A stretch of 64,000 bases of DNA from Granulosicoccus sp964435305 (GTDB lineage Bacteria > Pseudomonadota > Gammaproteobacteria > Granulosicoccales > Granulosicoccaceae): assembly GCA_964435305.1 (NCBI GenBank), contig CAYSZH010000005.1, forward strand, positions 1 through 64,000, read 5' to 3'. Each line of letters begins with the position of its first letter. Position 1 is the stretch's first letter. The position numbers were made by a program, and so were the translations under genes. The notes beneath the pieces were generated by a model. It saw only the letters and a list, made by a program, of their open reading frames with translations, was not told the DNA's origin and made no database searches. Below are positions 1-8,771 of the stretch, in pieces.

Positions 1-54
1 GGTTCTGGTTCAGGTTCAGGTTCAGGTTCAGGTTCAGGTTCAGGTTCAGGTTCT
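1..54. repeat. Hexanucleotide tandem repeat (GGTTCA)n
   Basis: Nine consecutive 6-bp units, GGTTCA with GGTTCT at both ends, run from the window edge. They encode alternating Pro and Glu on the minus strand. The array may continue outside the window. Confidence 0.95.
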
Positions 55-335
55 GGTGCGATTTCAATATCAGAAGTGCCGTCCAGTGTTTCATCGGTTT
101 CGTTTCGCGCCAACGATGCGGCTTGTGACACGGTGATTGCGGCGCCAAGGGATGGTTCCTGGTCGTCCGATGATTGTTGAATGGCCTGGCTAAGTGATGA
201 TGTCGATTGCACTAAAATCGCATCAGTATTCACCGTAGTGATGTTTTGATCCTGTATTCTGGCCTCGTTGGATGGGCCTTCAGAAGAACAAGCTGCACTT
301 AACAGACCGCATAACACTATCGAGACTGTGCTCAT
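1..335 (-). CDS. Putative lipoprotein with Pro-Glu repeat tail (3' end beyond window)
   Basis: This minus-strand frame is open from ATG at 335 to the window edge, so its C-terminus is missing. The N-terminus is a short hydrophobic stretch ending in the lipobox LLSAC, so it is probably a lipid-anchored envelope protein. After a polar, Ser/Thr-rich stretch of about 80 residues it enters a pure Pro-Glu alternation encoded by nine GGTTCA/GGTTCT hexamers at 1-54. An in-frame ATG at 395 would add 20 charged residues before the signal; 335 is preferred because it puts the hydrophobic core near the N-terminus. The PE run looks like a stiff spacer between the lipid anchor and an unseen domain. No function is assigned. 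Confidence 0.6.
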   Translation of the reverse strand, partial: MSTVSIVLCGLLSAACSSEGPSNEARIQDQNITTVNTDAILVQSTSSLSQAIQQSSDDQEPSLGAAITVSQAASLARNETDETLDGTSDIEIAPEPEPEPEPEPEPEPEPE

Positions 336-657
336 AGGCTGCCTGCTCGTATCCCGGTTAGAATCTGGGCGGTAATTGGTTTTGAGTATCTGCATAAGAA
401 ACAGCAATTACGTCCGGTACTTTCGACTACTATGCGATTGATCAAATTTTCGGTAATTTAATTGCGCAAATTTCTGGCCAAACGATGAAAAGCTGGGCTT
501 TTTGTTTGGAAATAGAGCATGACAAAGTGGTATTTTTCGAGTTAGTCCGTGGTTATGTGGTAGAACTACGGCCCGCCTCGCTGTTTGGAGCGGCTAATTG
601 TTGTCATGGGTTTACAATTCAAGCCGATTTAGTACAACAACAATAAAGAGGAAAAAA

Positions 658-1035
658 GTGAGTAAAACAGAAGAATTATTAGCCGCTGTACAAGTCTATT
701 TCGATTCTTTGTATTACTGCGATGTAGAAAAGCTCAACGCCGTTTTTGACAAAAGTGCCAGCTTATTTGATGCCGATGAAGGCAAACTTTTTGTTGAGCC
801 AATAGATAGTTTCAGCAAAGATGTGGCAGGTCGTGTTTCTCCTGCAAGCAAAGAGCAGGCGCGTGAGGATGAAATTTTAATGATCGACTGGCTGTCGCCA
901 ATTTGCGCTACCGTCAAAATCCGACTTCGGGCACATGAAAATGTGTTTGTCGATCACCTTGGATTTGTTAAATCAGAGGATGGATGGAAAATCGTTTCAA
1001 AAATATGGCATTTGGAAAAAGTTGTTGCCACTTAG
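658..1035 (+). CDS. NTF2-like (SnoaL/lumazine-binding type) protein
   Basis: About 125 residues with the pattern of the NTF2-like superfamily: an N-terminal helix (EELLAAVQVYFD), a middle with acidic and hydrophobic strands, and a final strand pair around DGWKIVSKIWHL, as in PF12893-type proteins. The start is taken as GTG 658 because AAGAGGA lies just upstream; an upstream TTG frame from 598 would add 20 non-conserved residues. The fold is used both for small-molecule enzymes and for binding, and no catalytic residues can be named. It overlaps the convergent flavin reductase gene by 4 bp at the 3' ends. Confidence 0.7.
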   Translation: MSKTEELLAAVQVYFDSLYYCDVEKLNAVFDKSASLFDADEGKLFVEPIDSFSKDVAGRVSPASKEQAREDEILMIDWLSPICATVKIRLRAHENVFVDHLGFVKSEDGWKIVSKIWHLEKVVAT

Positions 1036-1673
1036 CGATCAACACCATCATATGTAGCGCCATCAGTAGGCCGCATAATTTCAAACACCTCAGATACGTT
1101 TGCGTAATCACGATAGCCACATCGCGCCAGCGGGTTAGCCGCTGCAGTATCAAATCGACCGTCCGTTATAAAATCATCGTTAATATGGATACCGACCACC
1201 TGGCCAATCACCAGGAAGGTATCCACTGGCTTGCCATGTTGATCTTTTAGCTCATTACATGAAAGCGTAATGCATTCCATTGCAGCAGGGCTTGCTGCGA
1301 CCCGTGGTGGTGCCACTTTCTCACAGCTTGCCATACCCAATTTGGCATTGATAAATTCGTTTTCTTCTGATGGTACGGTATCGCTACTAATGTTCATTTC
1401 GTTCTGCAGCGCTTTGGTGGATAGGGAAAATACAAATTCACCCGTATCACGTGCATTTCGCGCACTGTCTTTTAACGTTTCGCTTGAAAACATCAGCATT
1501 GGTGGGCTGCTTGATAGGGCATTGAAAAAACTATACGGCGCTAAGTTGGGAATGCCGTTTTGATCAACCGTTGAAATCCAGCCAATTGGCCTGGGTGCAA
1601 TAATCGCCTTAAACGGGTCGTGCGCCAAACCGTGTGGTTCGCTAGCTTCGTAGTACACGGGCGTATTCTCCAA
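1032..1673 (-). CDS. Flavin reductase-like, FMN-binding protein
   Basis: 213 residues. The N-terminal half carries the flavin reductase-like split-barrel signature (AIIAPRPIGWISTVD, then NLAPYSFFNALSSSPP), typical of the DIM6/NTAB group that binds FMN and reduces it, or uses it, with NAD(P)H. The length fits the family. The ATG at 1673 is the only sensible start. It lies downstream of the histidine phosphatase on the same strand with a 36-bp gap, so the two may be cotranscribed. The substrate or partner monooxygenase cannot be told from the context. Confidence 0.85.
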   Translation of the reverse strand: MENTPVYYEASEPHGLAHDPFKAIIAPRPIGWISTVDQNGIPNLAPYSFFNALSSSPPMLMFSSETLKDSARNARDTGEFVFSLSTKALQNEMNISSDTVPSEENEFINAKLGMASCEKVAPPRVAASPAAMECITLSCNELKDQHGKPVDTFLVIGQVVGIHINDDFITDGRFDTAAANPLARCGYRDYANVSEVFEIMRPTDGATYDGVDR

Positions 1674-1709
1674 TTTATAAAGTTCTTGACAAGCGCTTGA
1701 TACCGCAGT

Positions 1710-2363
1710 CTATGGAATCCAGCCGACTTCCGCCAATTTATATTGTGGCCCATCCATCGGTGAATTGGGATAGCGGAAAAATCGTGATAGCGACACGTTA
1801 TCGATTTTGAAGGTAAATCTCGTTTTGGCGGGTAAGTCCAAAGCATGTCTTAAAGCGGCCAGGATAGTGCCACGATGTGCTACACAAACAATGTCTTTTC
1901 CTGTGTGCTGCGTATGCATATCGTCCATAAAGTTGCTCACACGTGCCGATAAATCATCAAAGCTCTCACCATTGGGAGTGGTTTCATAAGGCGTTGCTGG
2001 AAAAAAACCAACATAGGGATCAGTTCTGTTCTGCATCAGGTCTAATATCGGCTGCCCATTTAAATCACCGAAATTCATTTCATTCATACGTCCATCAACG
2101 TTCAGCCCACTCGATTTTGCTCCAGATCGAATAAGGGCTTCCGCCGTTTGCGTTGTTCGTTTAAGCTCACTGGTGAACCAGATTGCATTGTCAGGCAATT
2201 TTGCCGCTACCGCGTCGAACAATGGCTTGTCGCTGCAGTCACAGTCAACGTCAAGGCTACCGTACATGACGTCCCTAACCTCTGGCACAGGTGCATGACG
2301 CACCCACCAGAAACGAGTGGCTTCTTTGTCGTGTGGAAGGCGCGAGTAAATTGACTGATCCAT
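1710..2363 (-). CDS. Histidine phosphatase family protein
   Basis: 217 residues of the phosphoglycerate mutase-like histidine phosphatase superfamily. The catalytic motif is WVRHAP with the phospho-acceptor His at residue 23; TSELKRTTQTAEAL and the acid motif in GRMNEMNFGDLNG follow, and the second His lies in VAHRGTI near residue 163. This is the CobC/GpmB-like size class. No cobalamin genes surround it, so an alpha-ribazole phosphatase role is unsupported; it may act on a small phosphoester or a phosphoprotein. Its start faces that of the M20 peptidase gene across 41 bp. Confidence 0.85.
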   Translation of the reverse strand: MDQSIYSRLPHDKEATRFWWVRHAPVPEVRDVMYGSLDVDCDCSDKPLFDAVAAKLPDNAIWFTSELKRTTQTAEALIRSGAKSSGLNVDGRMNEMNFGDLNGQPILDLMQNRTDPYVGFFPATPYETTPNGESFDDLSARVSNFMDDMHTQHTGKDIVCVAHRGTILAALRHALDLPAKTRFTFKIDNVSLSRFFRYPNSPMDGPQYKLAEVGWIP

Positions 2364-2404
2364 GATGTTTTGTTAAGCAAAACGAGCGTTGAGGGCAGTA
2401 TACC

Positions 2405-3706
2405 GTGGACAAGCAGGAAAGCCGCCTACGTCAAATGAGTAAGTGTATTGACAATGCAAGAAATGACCTTGTCACATTAACGCAAGATCTGATTCGTGTG
2501 CCAACGGTTAACCCGCCAGGTGAAGGCTATGCCGAGATCTGTGCATTTTTGGAAAAACGTCTGACTCAGAGCGGTTTTAATTGCACGTTAATCCGCGCAA
2601 CGGGTGCATTGGGTGATTCTGAAAAGTACCCTAGGTGGAATATCATTGCGCGGCACGAAGGGCCAACGGCCGGTGAGTGTATTCATTTTAATTCGCACAC
2701 CGATGTGGTGGCCACAGGCGATGGCTGGACTAAAGACCCATTTGCCGGAGAAGTTGTTGATGGCAAGGTGTACGGTCGTGGTGCCTGCGATATGAAAGGC
2801 GGATTGGCCGCATCGATTATTGCGGCCGAGGCCTTCATTCAGACTTTCCCCGATTATTCAGGTGCAATAGAGATATCAGGCACCGCAGATGAAGAATCCG
2901 GTGGTTTTGGGGGCGTAGCGTTTCTGGCCGAACAGGGCTGGTTTGATCCGGCACGCGTGCAACATGTGATTATTCCGGAGCCATTGAATAAGGATCGCAT
3001 CTGTTTAGGACATCGTGGTGTGTTATGGACTGAAGTTGAAACCTTTGGTCATATTGCGCATGGCTCTATGCCGTTTTTAGGTGATTGTGCAGTGCGTCAC
3101 ATGGGGGCGGTGGTGTCCGAAATAGAAGATTCACTGATTCCAGCCCTGGCGGAAAAGCGCACTACTATGCCCGTTGTCCCTGAAGCTGCGCGGCAATCGA
3201 CTCTGAATATAAATTCCATTCATGGAGGGCTGGATGAGCCTGAAAAAGATTACACAGGTTTGCCGGCCGCCTTAGTGCCAGACCGTTGTAGAATGGTACT
3301 GGATCGGCGCTTCCTGGCTGAAGAGAGCCTTGAAGATGTGCGCGCTGAACTGCATGATGTACTAGAGAAGGTGGGCGAATCACGGGATACATTTCGATAC
3401 GAAACTCGTGAATTGTTCTCGGTGTTGCCCACCATGACAGAGCGCAGCGCGCCGGTGGTTCAGGCGGTCAGTGATGCAATAGAGCAAACGATGGGTTGCC
3501 AGGCTGATTATGTTGTGTCGCCAGGTACCTATGATCAGAAACATATAGATCGAATAGGCCGACTTAAAAATTGTATTGCGTACGGGCCAGGTATTCTCGA
3601 TTTGGCGCATCAGCCTGATGAGTATGTGGGGATAGACGACATGCTTGATGCCGCTAAAGTCATGGCCAAATCCATTGCTGCTTTGCTCGGCAGTGTTGAT
3701 GGTTAG
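2405..3706 (+). CDS. M20 family metallopeptidase (ArgE/DapE-type deacylase)
   Basis: 433 residues of a two-zinc M20 amidohydrolase. Visible are the metal motif with His98 and Asp100 (FNSHTD), Asp129 in GRGACDMKGG, the catalytic and metal acids Glu163/164 in TADEESGG, Glu192 in IIPEP, and a late His near 402 in LAHQPDEY. The family removes acyl or aminoacyl groups from amide-linked substrates (acetylornithine, succinyl-diaminopimelate, dipeptides). GTG 2405 is chosen because GAGGG lies 9 bases before it; ATG 2435 is the alternative. It stands 151 bp before a peptide ABC importer, suggesting it cleaves an imported N-acyl or peptide compound rather than serving arginine synthesis. The argDF genes are far away. 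Confidence 0.85.
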   Translation: MDKQESRLRQMSKCIDNARNDLVTLTQDLIRVPTVNPPGEGYAEICAFLEKRLTQSGFNCTLIRATGALGDSEKYPRWNIIARHEGPTAGECIHFNSHTDVVATGDGWTKDPFAGEVVDGKVYGRGACDMKGGLAASIIAAEAFIQTFPDYSGAIEISGTADEESGGFGGVAFLAEQGWFDPARVQHVIIPEPLNKDRICLGHRGVLWTEVETFGHIAHGSMPFLGDCAVRHMGAVVSEIEDSLIPALAEKRTTMPVVPEAARQSTLNINSIHGGLDEPEKDYTGLPAALVPDRCRMVLDRRFLAEESLEDVRAELHDVLEKVGESRDTFRYETRELFSVLPTMTERSAPVVQAVSDAIEQTMGCQADYVVSPGTYDQKHIDRIGRLKNCIAYGPGILDLAHQPDEYVGIDDMLDAAKVMAKSIAALLGSVDG

Positions 3707-3757
3707 TTCGTGCTCAGTGGGCACTATGTTGGCGTTTATATGGCGCTAAGTGTGCGT

Positions 3758-3794
3758 ATAGTTGGCACAGATGGTCATAGTTAGCACAGATGGT
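3758..3794. promoter_or_regulatory. Paired 18-bp direct repeats upstream of importer genes
   Basis: Two copies of an 18-bp sequence (core GCACAGATGGT), identical except for one base, lie at 3758-3775 and 3777-3794. The 19-bp period is close to two helical turns. They are 64 bp upstream of the binding-protein start. This is a plausible double binding site for a regulator of the importer operon; no regulator gene is adjacent. Confidence 0.4.
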
Positions 3795-3857
3795 AGTGAA
3801 TATAACAAACAAAATTATAGCGCAGTTGCAGTGACTACTTAAATAGGAGTAATAATC

Positions 3858-5336
3858 GTGAAAGCATTAAAACTAGCCCAGGCCATCCTGATCTCTACAT
3901 TGCTCGCAGGTTCGGCACACGCTGCCAAAACGGATTTAATTTTGGGTATGCAACTCGAGCCGCCTAATCTTGATCCCACAGGCGGTGCCGCTGCGGCAAT
4001 TGACGAAGTGGTTTATGCCAATATTTACGAAGGGCTGACACGTTTCGGCGCCGATGGCAGTGTTAATCCGGCTTTGGCAGAATCATGGGAAATCAGTGAT
4101 GATGGCAAAACGTATACCTTCAAATTGCACGCTGGTGTCAAGTTTCATGATGGCAGCGATATGGATGCCAACGATGTTAAGTTTTCACTTGATAGAGCAG
4201 GTGCTGAGGATTCTACAAACGCGCAAAAGCAACTCTTCGCCAATATTGACAGTGTCGATGTTGTTGATGCGATGACTGTTGCATTAAATTTGAAAGCACC
4301 TGACGGTAATATGCTGTTTAACCTTGCCTGGGGTGACGCGGTTATTGTTGCACCAGAATCAATTGAATCTGCGGCAACGTCGCCTGTGGGAACCGGCCCA
4401 TTCAAATTCAAAAACTGGGTGCAAGGCGATCAGATTGTGATTGAGCAAAATGAAGCCTATTGGGGTGAGCCTGCCAAGCTTACGCAAGCCACATTCAAAT
4501 TTATCAGCGAACCCACCGCTGCATTTGCCGCTATGATGGCAGGTGATATTGATGCATTCCCTGTGTATCCAGCACCAGAAAATTTACCACAGCTAGAAGC
4601 CGATCCGCGTTTTTCTGTGGTGTTAGGTTCCACAGAGGGCGAAACCATTCTTTCTACCAATAACAAACAAGCGCCACTGGATGATGTGCGAGTGCGTCAG
4701 GCTATTGCACATGCCATCGATCGTAGCGCCATTATTGATGGAGCCATGTATGGCTATGGCACACCGATAGGCTCGCACTTTGCGCCACATAATCCCGCTT
4801 ATGTCGATCTAACGGCTAAGTCCGAATACGACCCAGAAAAATCCAAAGCATTGTTGAAAGAGGCAGGTCTTGCCGATGGTTTTACAACAAGCTTGAAATT
4901 GCCGCCAGCTGCATACGCACGTCGGGGCGGTGAAATCATCGCAGCGCAGCTACGTGAAGTGGGAATCATTGCCGAAATTTCCAATGTGGAATGGGCGCAG
5001 TGGATAGAACAAGTTTTTAAGGGTAAGGATTTTGGCCTCACTATTGTGTCGCACACCGAGCCTATGGATATTGGTATCTATGCCAACCCTGACTACTACT
5101 TCCAATATGACAATGCCGATGTGCAGGCGTTAATCGAAAGTTTCAATGCCGAGGCCGATCCTGATAAGCGAACAGCAATCCTTCAAGAGGCACAGAACAT
5201 CATTGCCGATGATTACGTTAATGGGTATTTGTTTCAGCTTGCTAAAACCGGTGTTGCCAGCAGTAAGCTCAAAGGTCTATGGGCCAATTCGCCTACTCAG
5301 GCAAACGATCTTACGAGCGTATATTGGGAAGACTAA
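3858..5336 (+). CDS. ABC peptide/dipeptide substrate-binding protein (SBP family 5)
   Basis: 492 residues with a Sec signal peptide (cleavage near SAHA-AK, residue 22) and the family 5 periplasmic binding-protein layout: LEPPNLDP near the start, the YEGLTRF..ALAESWEISDDGKTYTFKL signature, and KFHDGSDMDANDVKFSLDR. Family members bind di- or oligopeptides, opines, nickel chelates or glutathione. Start GTG 3858 has TAGGAG eight bases upstream. It heads an operon with two permeases and a fused ATPase. The ligand cannot be read from sequence; neighbouring M20 and P1 hydrolases suggest an amide-containing compound. Confidence 0.92.
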   Translation: MKALKLAQAILISTLLAGSAHAAKTDLILGMQLEPPNLDPTGGAAAAIDEVVYANIYEGLTRFGADGSVNPALAESWEISDDGKTYTFKLHAGVKFHDGSDMDANDVKFSLDRAGAEDSTNAQKQLFANIDSVDVVDAMTVALNLKAPDGNMLFNLAWGDAVIVAPESIESAATSPVGTGPFKFKNWVQGDQIVIEQNEAYWGEPAKLTQATFKFISEPTAAFAAMMAGDIDAFPVYPAPENLPQLEADPRFSVVLGSTEGETILSTNNKQAPLDDVRVRQAIAHAIDRSAIIDGAMYGYGTPIGSHFAPHNPAYVDLTAKSEYDPEKSKALLKEAGLADGFTTSLKLPPAAYARRGGEIIAAQLREVGIIAEISNVEWAQWIEQVFKGKDFGLTIVSHTEPMDIGIYANPDYYFQYDNADVQALIESFNAEADPDKRTAILQEAQNIIADDYVNGYLFQLAKTGVASSKLKGLWANSPTQANDLTSVYWED

Positions 5337-5373
5337 GTGTATCAGGAAGGTTAAGTAGCGCACTTATGACACT

Positions 5374-5390
5374 CACTGGTTAAGCCAGTG
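5374..5390 (+). promoter_or_regulatory. Intercistronic hairpin enclosing the permease start codon
   Basis: CACTGG (5374-5379), loop TTAAG, CCAGTG (5385-5390) form a perfect 6-bp stem in mRNA. The GTG start of the permease (5388-5390) is the last triplet of the right arm and there is no clear Shine-Dalgarno. This should reduce permease translation relative to the upstream binding protein. Confidence 0.5.
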
Positions 5391-6335
5391 TTTCGGTATC
5401 TATTCAAACGCAGTTTGATCCTGCTGGCCACGTTAGTCGTGGCCAGTTTGGTTGTGTTTGTCACTATTGAAGTGGTGCCTGGGGACCCTGCCTCTTACAT
5501 GCTGGGTTTGAATGCGCAAGAAGATACCCTCAATGCGCTACGAGCTGAATTGGGTCTGGATAAATCCCGAGTGCAGCGGTATTTTAGTTGGGTAGGTGGC
5601 TTATTGACCGGGGATTTCGGCACCTCCTACACCTATCGCACTCCAGTTGCAAAAATGATCGCTGACCGCCTGTGGATATCATTGCCACTGGCTATTTATG
5701 CCTTACTACTGTCCACAATAATTGCTTTTCCAGCCGGTGTGCTCGCTGCCAGTCGCCGTGGCGGCGCAAGCGATACCACGGTAATGGGGCTAACGCAGCT
5801 GGGAGTGGCAATTCCCAACTTCTGGTTTGCGATGCTGCTGGTATTACTGTTTGCGATAAAACTCGCCTGGTTCTCTGCAGGTGGTTTTCCTGGTTGGGAT
5901 GCCGGATTTTTTGTAGCGCTTAAAGCCTTAACCCTGCCTGCTATCGCTTTGGCTTTACCACAGGCGTCCATACTGACTCGTGTCATGCGCTCATCTTTGC
6001 TGGATGTCATGAATGAAGACTTCATGCGCACCGCAAGGGCTAAGGGATTAAGTAAACGCGCGGCTTTGTGGAAGCACGCCTTACGCAATGCCATGATTCC
6101 TGTGCTAACGATACTGGGCTTGCAGTTTTCGTTTTTACTCGCGGGCGCGATCATCATAGAAAATGTCTTTTTTCTTCCAGGGCTTGGGCGCTTGATTTTT
6201 CAAAGTATCGCCAGCCGCGACTTGATCGTTGTAGAAAGTGTTGTGATGCTGCTGGTGTTTGCCGTGGTGTTGGTTACGTTCATGGTTGATCTTGCCTACG
6301 CCTGGGTTGATCCGAGATTGCGTGGCACGCGATGA
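5388..6335 (+). CDS. Dipeptide/oligopeptide ABC transporter permease, DppB type
   Basis: 315 residues, an inner-membrane protein with about six membrane segments. The N-terminus (YLFKRSLILLATL, then VPGDPASYMLG) is the classic DppB/OppB start, and the EAA-type loop that docks on the ATPase is visible around MRTARAKGLSKRAALWKHALRNA. Start GTG 5388 gives the standard N-terminus but sits in a hairpin stem. The stop overlaps the next permease start (ATGA, 4 bp), so the two are translationally coupled. Confidence 0.92.
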   Translation: MFRYLFKRSLILLATLVVASLVVFVTIEVVPGDPASYMLGLNAQEDTLNALRAELGLDKSRVQRYFSWVGGLLTGDFGTSYTYRTPVAKMIADRLWISLPLAIYALLLSTIIAFPAGVLAASRRGGASDTTVMGLTQLGVAIPNFWFAMLLVLLFAIKLAWFSAGGFPGWDAGFFVALKALTLPAIALALPQASILTRVMRSSLLDVMNEDFMRTARAKGLSKRAALWKHALRNAMIPVLTILGLQFSFLLAGAIIIENVFFLPGLGRLIFQSIASRDLIVVESVVMLLVFAVVLVTFMVDLAYAWVDPRLRGTR

Positions 6336-7147
6336 AGCTGCGTTCTCTACTGCCTGGCGCATTATTGGTTTCGCTGTTTTTTAGCGCAGCACTGCTCTCC
6401 TATCTTTGGACCCCATTTGATGTTGGACAGTTAGATATCAAGTCGCGTTTTAAGTCACCCGATGCCACAAACTGGCTTGGTACCGATCACTTTGGGCGAG
6501 ACTTACTGTCGATGCTGATGGTAGGTGCGCGCACCTCCATTGCCGTTGCCATTGTTGCGGTGGGCATTGGCATGTTGTTCGGTGTGCCTTTGGGCTTATC
6601 GGCGGCAGCCAATCGTGGCAGTTGGATTGACGAAGTGATTATGCGTGGTAATGATCTGGTGTTTGCGTTTCCCGCCTTGCTTATCGCCATCATGATTACA
6701 GCAGTGTACGGGCCGGGTGCGCTTAACGCCATCATCGCAATCGGCATATTCAATATTCCGGTTTTCGCAAGACTTTCGCGCGGTGCAGCCTTGAGTATCT
6801 GGAAGCGCGATTTTGTTTTTGCTGCACGTGTCAGCGGCAAAGGTGCTGTGCGAATATCGGTTGAACACATTTTGCCGAACATCACTAACCTGCTGATTGT
6901 GCAAGGCACCATTCAGTTCTCCTTAGGTATATTGGCAGAAGCGGGTTTGTCATTTGTAGGTCTTGGTACGCAGCCACCGATTCCCAGTTGGGGGCGCATG
7001 CTGGCAGACAGTCAAACGCTCATATACACCGAACCGCAATTGGCCTTGTATCCGGGGCTTGCCATAGTGTTAACCGTGTTGGGTTTAAACCTACTGGGTG
7101 ATGGTTTACGAGATTGGCTGGACCCGAGGCTACGCCATGAACGTTAA
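6332..7147 (+). CDS. Dipeptide/oligopeptide ABC transporter permease, DppC type
   Basis: 271 residues with the DppC/OppC signature: WLGTDHFGRDLLSMLMVGARTS near residue 50, several membrane helices, and an EAA loop near RVSGKGAVRISVEHILPNI. It pairs with the preceding DppB-type protein to form the membrane channel. The start overlaps the upstream stop by 4 bp, and its 3' end overlaps the start of the ATPase gene by 11 bp, so the three are made from one transcript. The ligand is unknown. Confidence 0.92.
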   Translation: MKLRSLLPGALLVSLFFSAALLSYLWTPFDVGQLDIKSRFKSPDATNWLGTDHFGRDLLSMLMVGARTSIAVAIVAVGIGMLFGVPLGLSAAANRGSWIDEVIMRGNDLVFAFPALLIAIMITAVYGPGALNAIIAIGIFNIPVFARLSRGAALSIWKRDFVFAARVSGKGAVRISVEHILPNITNLLIVQGTIQFSLGILAEAGLSFVGLGTQPPIPSWGRMLADSQTLIYTEPQLALYPGLAIVLTVLGLNLLGDGLRDWLDPRLRHER

Positions 7148-8750
7148 ACCCGCGAGTGACGTTTTGCTGAGTGTGCGCAAGCTTGGGCTGGGCATCCATG
7201 GTACGCGTATTTTGAATAACATCAATTTTGATGTGCCGCTCGGTCGTGTGCTGGGCATTATTGGCGAGAGCGGTTCGGGTAAATCCATGACAGCGCTTTC
7301 AATTATGCAGCTGTTACCTGAAGGTGCTGAGCTTGATGGAAGCATTGTTTTTGACGGCTTAGATTTAAGCAATACAGATGAGAACACCCTGTGCGGAATT
7401 CGTGGGAACGATATCGGCATGGTTTTCCAAGAGCCCATGACGGCGCTTAATCCGGTTCAGAATATTGGTCAGCAAGTCGCTGAGAGCATTCGCCTGCATC
7501 AATCGGTCGGTAAAGCTAAGGCATTAACCATGGCGGCAGATGTGCTCGATAGCGTGGGTCTGCCCAGCGCAGAGTTTCCCTTGTCACGTTTTCCACACGA
7601 GCTATCCGGTGGTCAGCGTCAACGTGTGGTCATTGCTATAGCGGTTGCGCTTCAACCCAAATTATTAATAGCGGACGAACCCACAACTGCGCTGGATGTT
7701 ACAACGCAGGCAGAGATACTTGAACTGCTGAAGCGGCTTGTGCGCGAACGTGATATGGCCATGATACTTATCACACACGACTTGGCCGTGGTGTCTGAAG
7801 TGGCTGATGATATTGTGATCATGCGCTACGGTGAAGTTGTCGACAAAGGCCCAACTGAACAACTGTTTCGTAAGCTTGCGCACCCATATACCAAAGCACT
7901 TTTTAAAGCCTCGTCTCATGTGCCTGAGCGCAATCATGACACCGCAAAGACAGCACCGCTGCTTGAGGTGATTGATCTTGTATGCGAATACCCCATGCCT
8001 CGTCAAAAACTGTTTGGCCCAAGACCGATATTTCGAGCTGTGGATAGTTTGAGTTTGTCAATTGCTCAGGGAGAGAGTCTGGGTCTTGTCGGCGAGAGTG
8101 GTTGCGGTAAGTCAACTCTCGCACGTGCGCTACTAGGGCTGACGCCGATACGGGCTGGCACGGTCTCTTTAATGGGGCAGCGCATCGAATCTGGTAATGC
8201 CCTGGCACATGCAACCCGGCGCAAGATGCAGGTTGTGTTTCAGGATCCCTATAGCTCGTTTAACCCGAGGCACAAGGTGTCGCGGCTTATTGCTGAACCC
8301 TTGCATGTACTTGAACATCAACCTTCAGCATCGGAGCGGGATGATCTTATTACCGCCTCTTTGCACAGTGTTGGCCTTGCAGCCGAAGATGCCAACAAAT
8401 ACATCCATGAATTTTCAGGTGGTCAGCGCCAGCGCATTGCGATTGCCAGGGCGCTGATTATAAGGCCGCAACTCATTTTGCTTGATGAGGCCGTATCGGC
8501 TCTGGATGTGTCTGTGCGCGCCCAGGTGCTGGATTTATTGGCAGAGCTTGCCGATACTTACGCGCTGGCGTATTTGTTTATATCGCATGACCTGTCTGTG
8601 GTGCGTAGCATCACTGATCGAGTACTGGTGATGCGCGATGGGAAAATTGTAGAACGCGGTGATACCGAATCCATCTTTGAAGCACCGCAGCACGAATATA
8701 CACAGGCTTTGCTTGCCGCCGCTCCACAGCTGGCGAATAATCAACAATAA
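7137..8750 (+). CDS. Fused double ATP-binding protein of peptide ABC importer (DppD-DppF type)
   Basis: 537 residues containing two complete ABC ATPase units in one chain. Unit 1 has Walker A GESGSGKSM, signature LSGGQRQR and Walker B LLIADEP; unit 2 has GESGCGKST, FSGGQRQR and LILLDEA. Each ends with the oligopeptide-type C-terminal region. In E. coli Dpp these are separate subunits, while fusion is common in the YejF/GsiA group. ATG 7137 is chosen over an upstream ATG at 7098, because MNVKPASDVLLSVRKL begins the homologous region. It energises the two permeases encoded just upstream. Confidence 0.93.
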   Translation: MNVKPASDVLLSVRKLGLGIHGTRILNNINFDVPLGRVLGIIGESGSGKSMTALSIMQLLPEGAELDGSIVFDGLDLSNTDENTLCGIRGNDIGMVFQEPMTALNPVQNIGQQVAESIRLHQSVGKAKALTMAADVLDSVGLPSAEFPLSRFPHELSGGQRQRVVIAIAVALQPKLLIADEPTTALDVTTQAEILELLKRLVRERDMAMILITHDLAVVSEVADDIVIMRYGEVVDKGPTEQLFRKLAHPYTKALFKASSHVPERNHDTAKTAPLLEVIDLVCEYPMPRQKLFGPRPIFRAVDSLSLSIAQGESLGLVGESGCGKSTLARALLGLTPIRAGTVSLMGQRIESGNALAHATRRKMQVVFQDPYSSFNPRHKVSRLIAEPLHVLEHQPSASERDDLITASLHSVGLAAEDANKYIHEFSGGQRQRIAIARALIIRPQLILLDEAVSALDVSVRAQVLDLLAELADTYALAYLFISHDLSVVRSITDRVLVMRDGKIVERGDTESIFEAPQHEYTQALLAAAPQLANNQQ

Positions 8751-8771
8751 AGGTTTGAAGAGATCATCACT

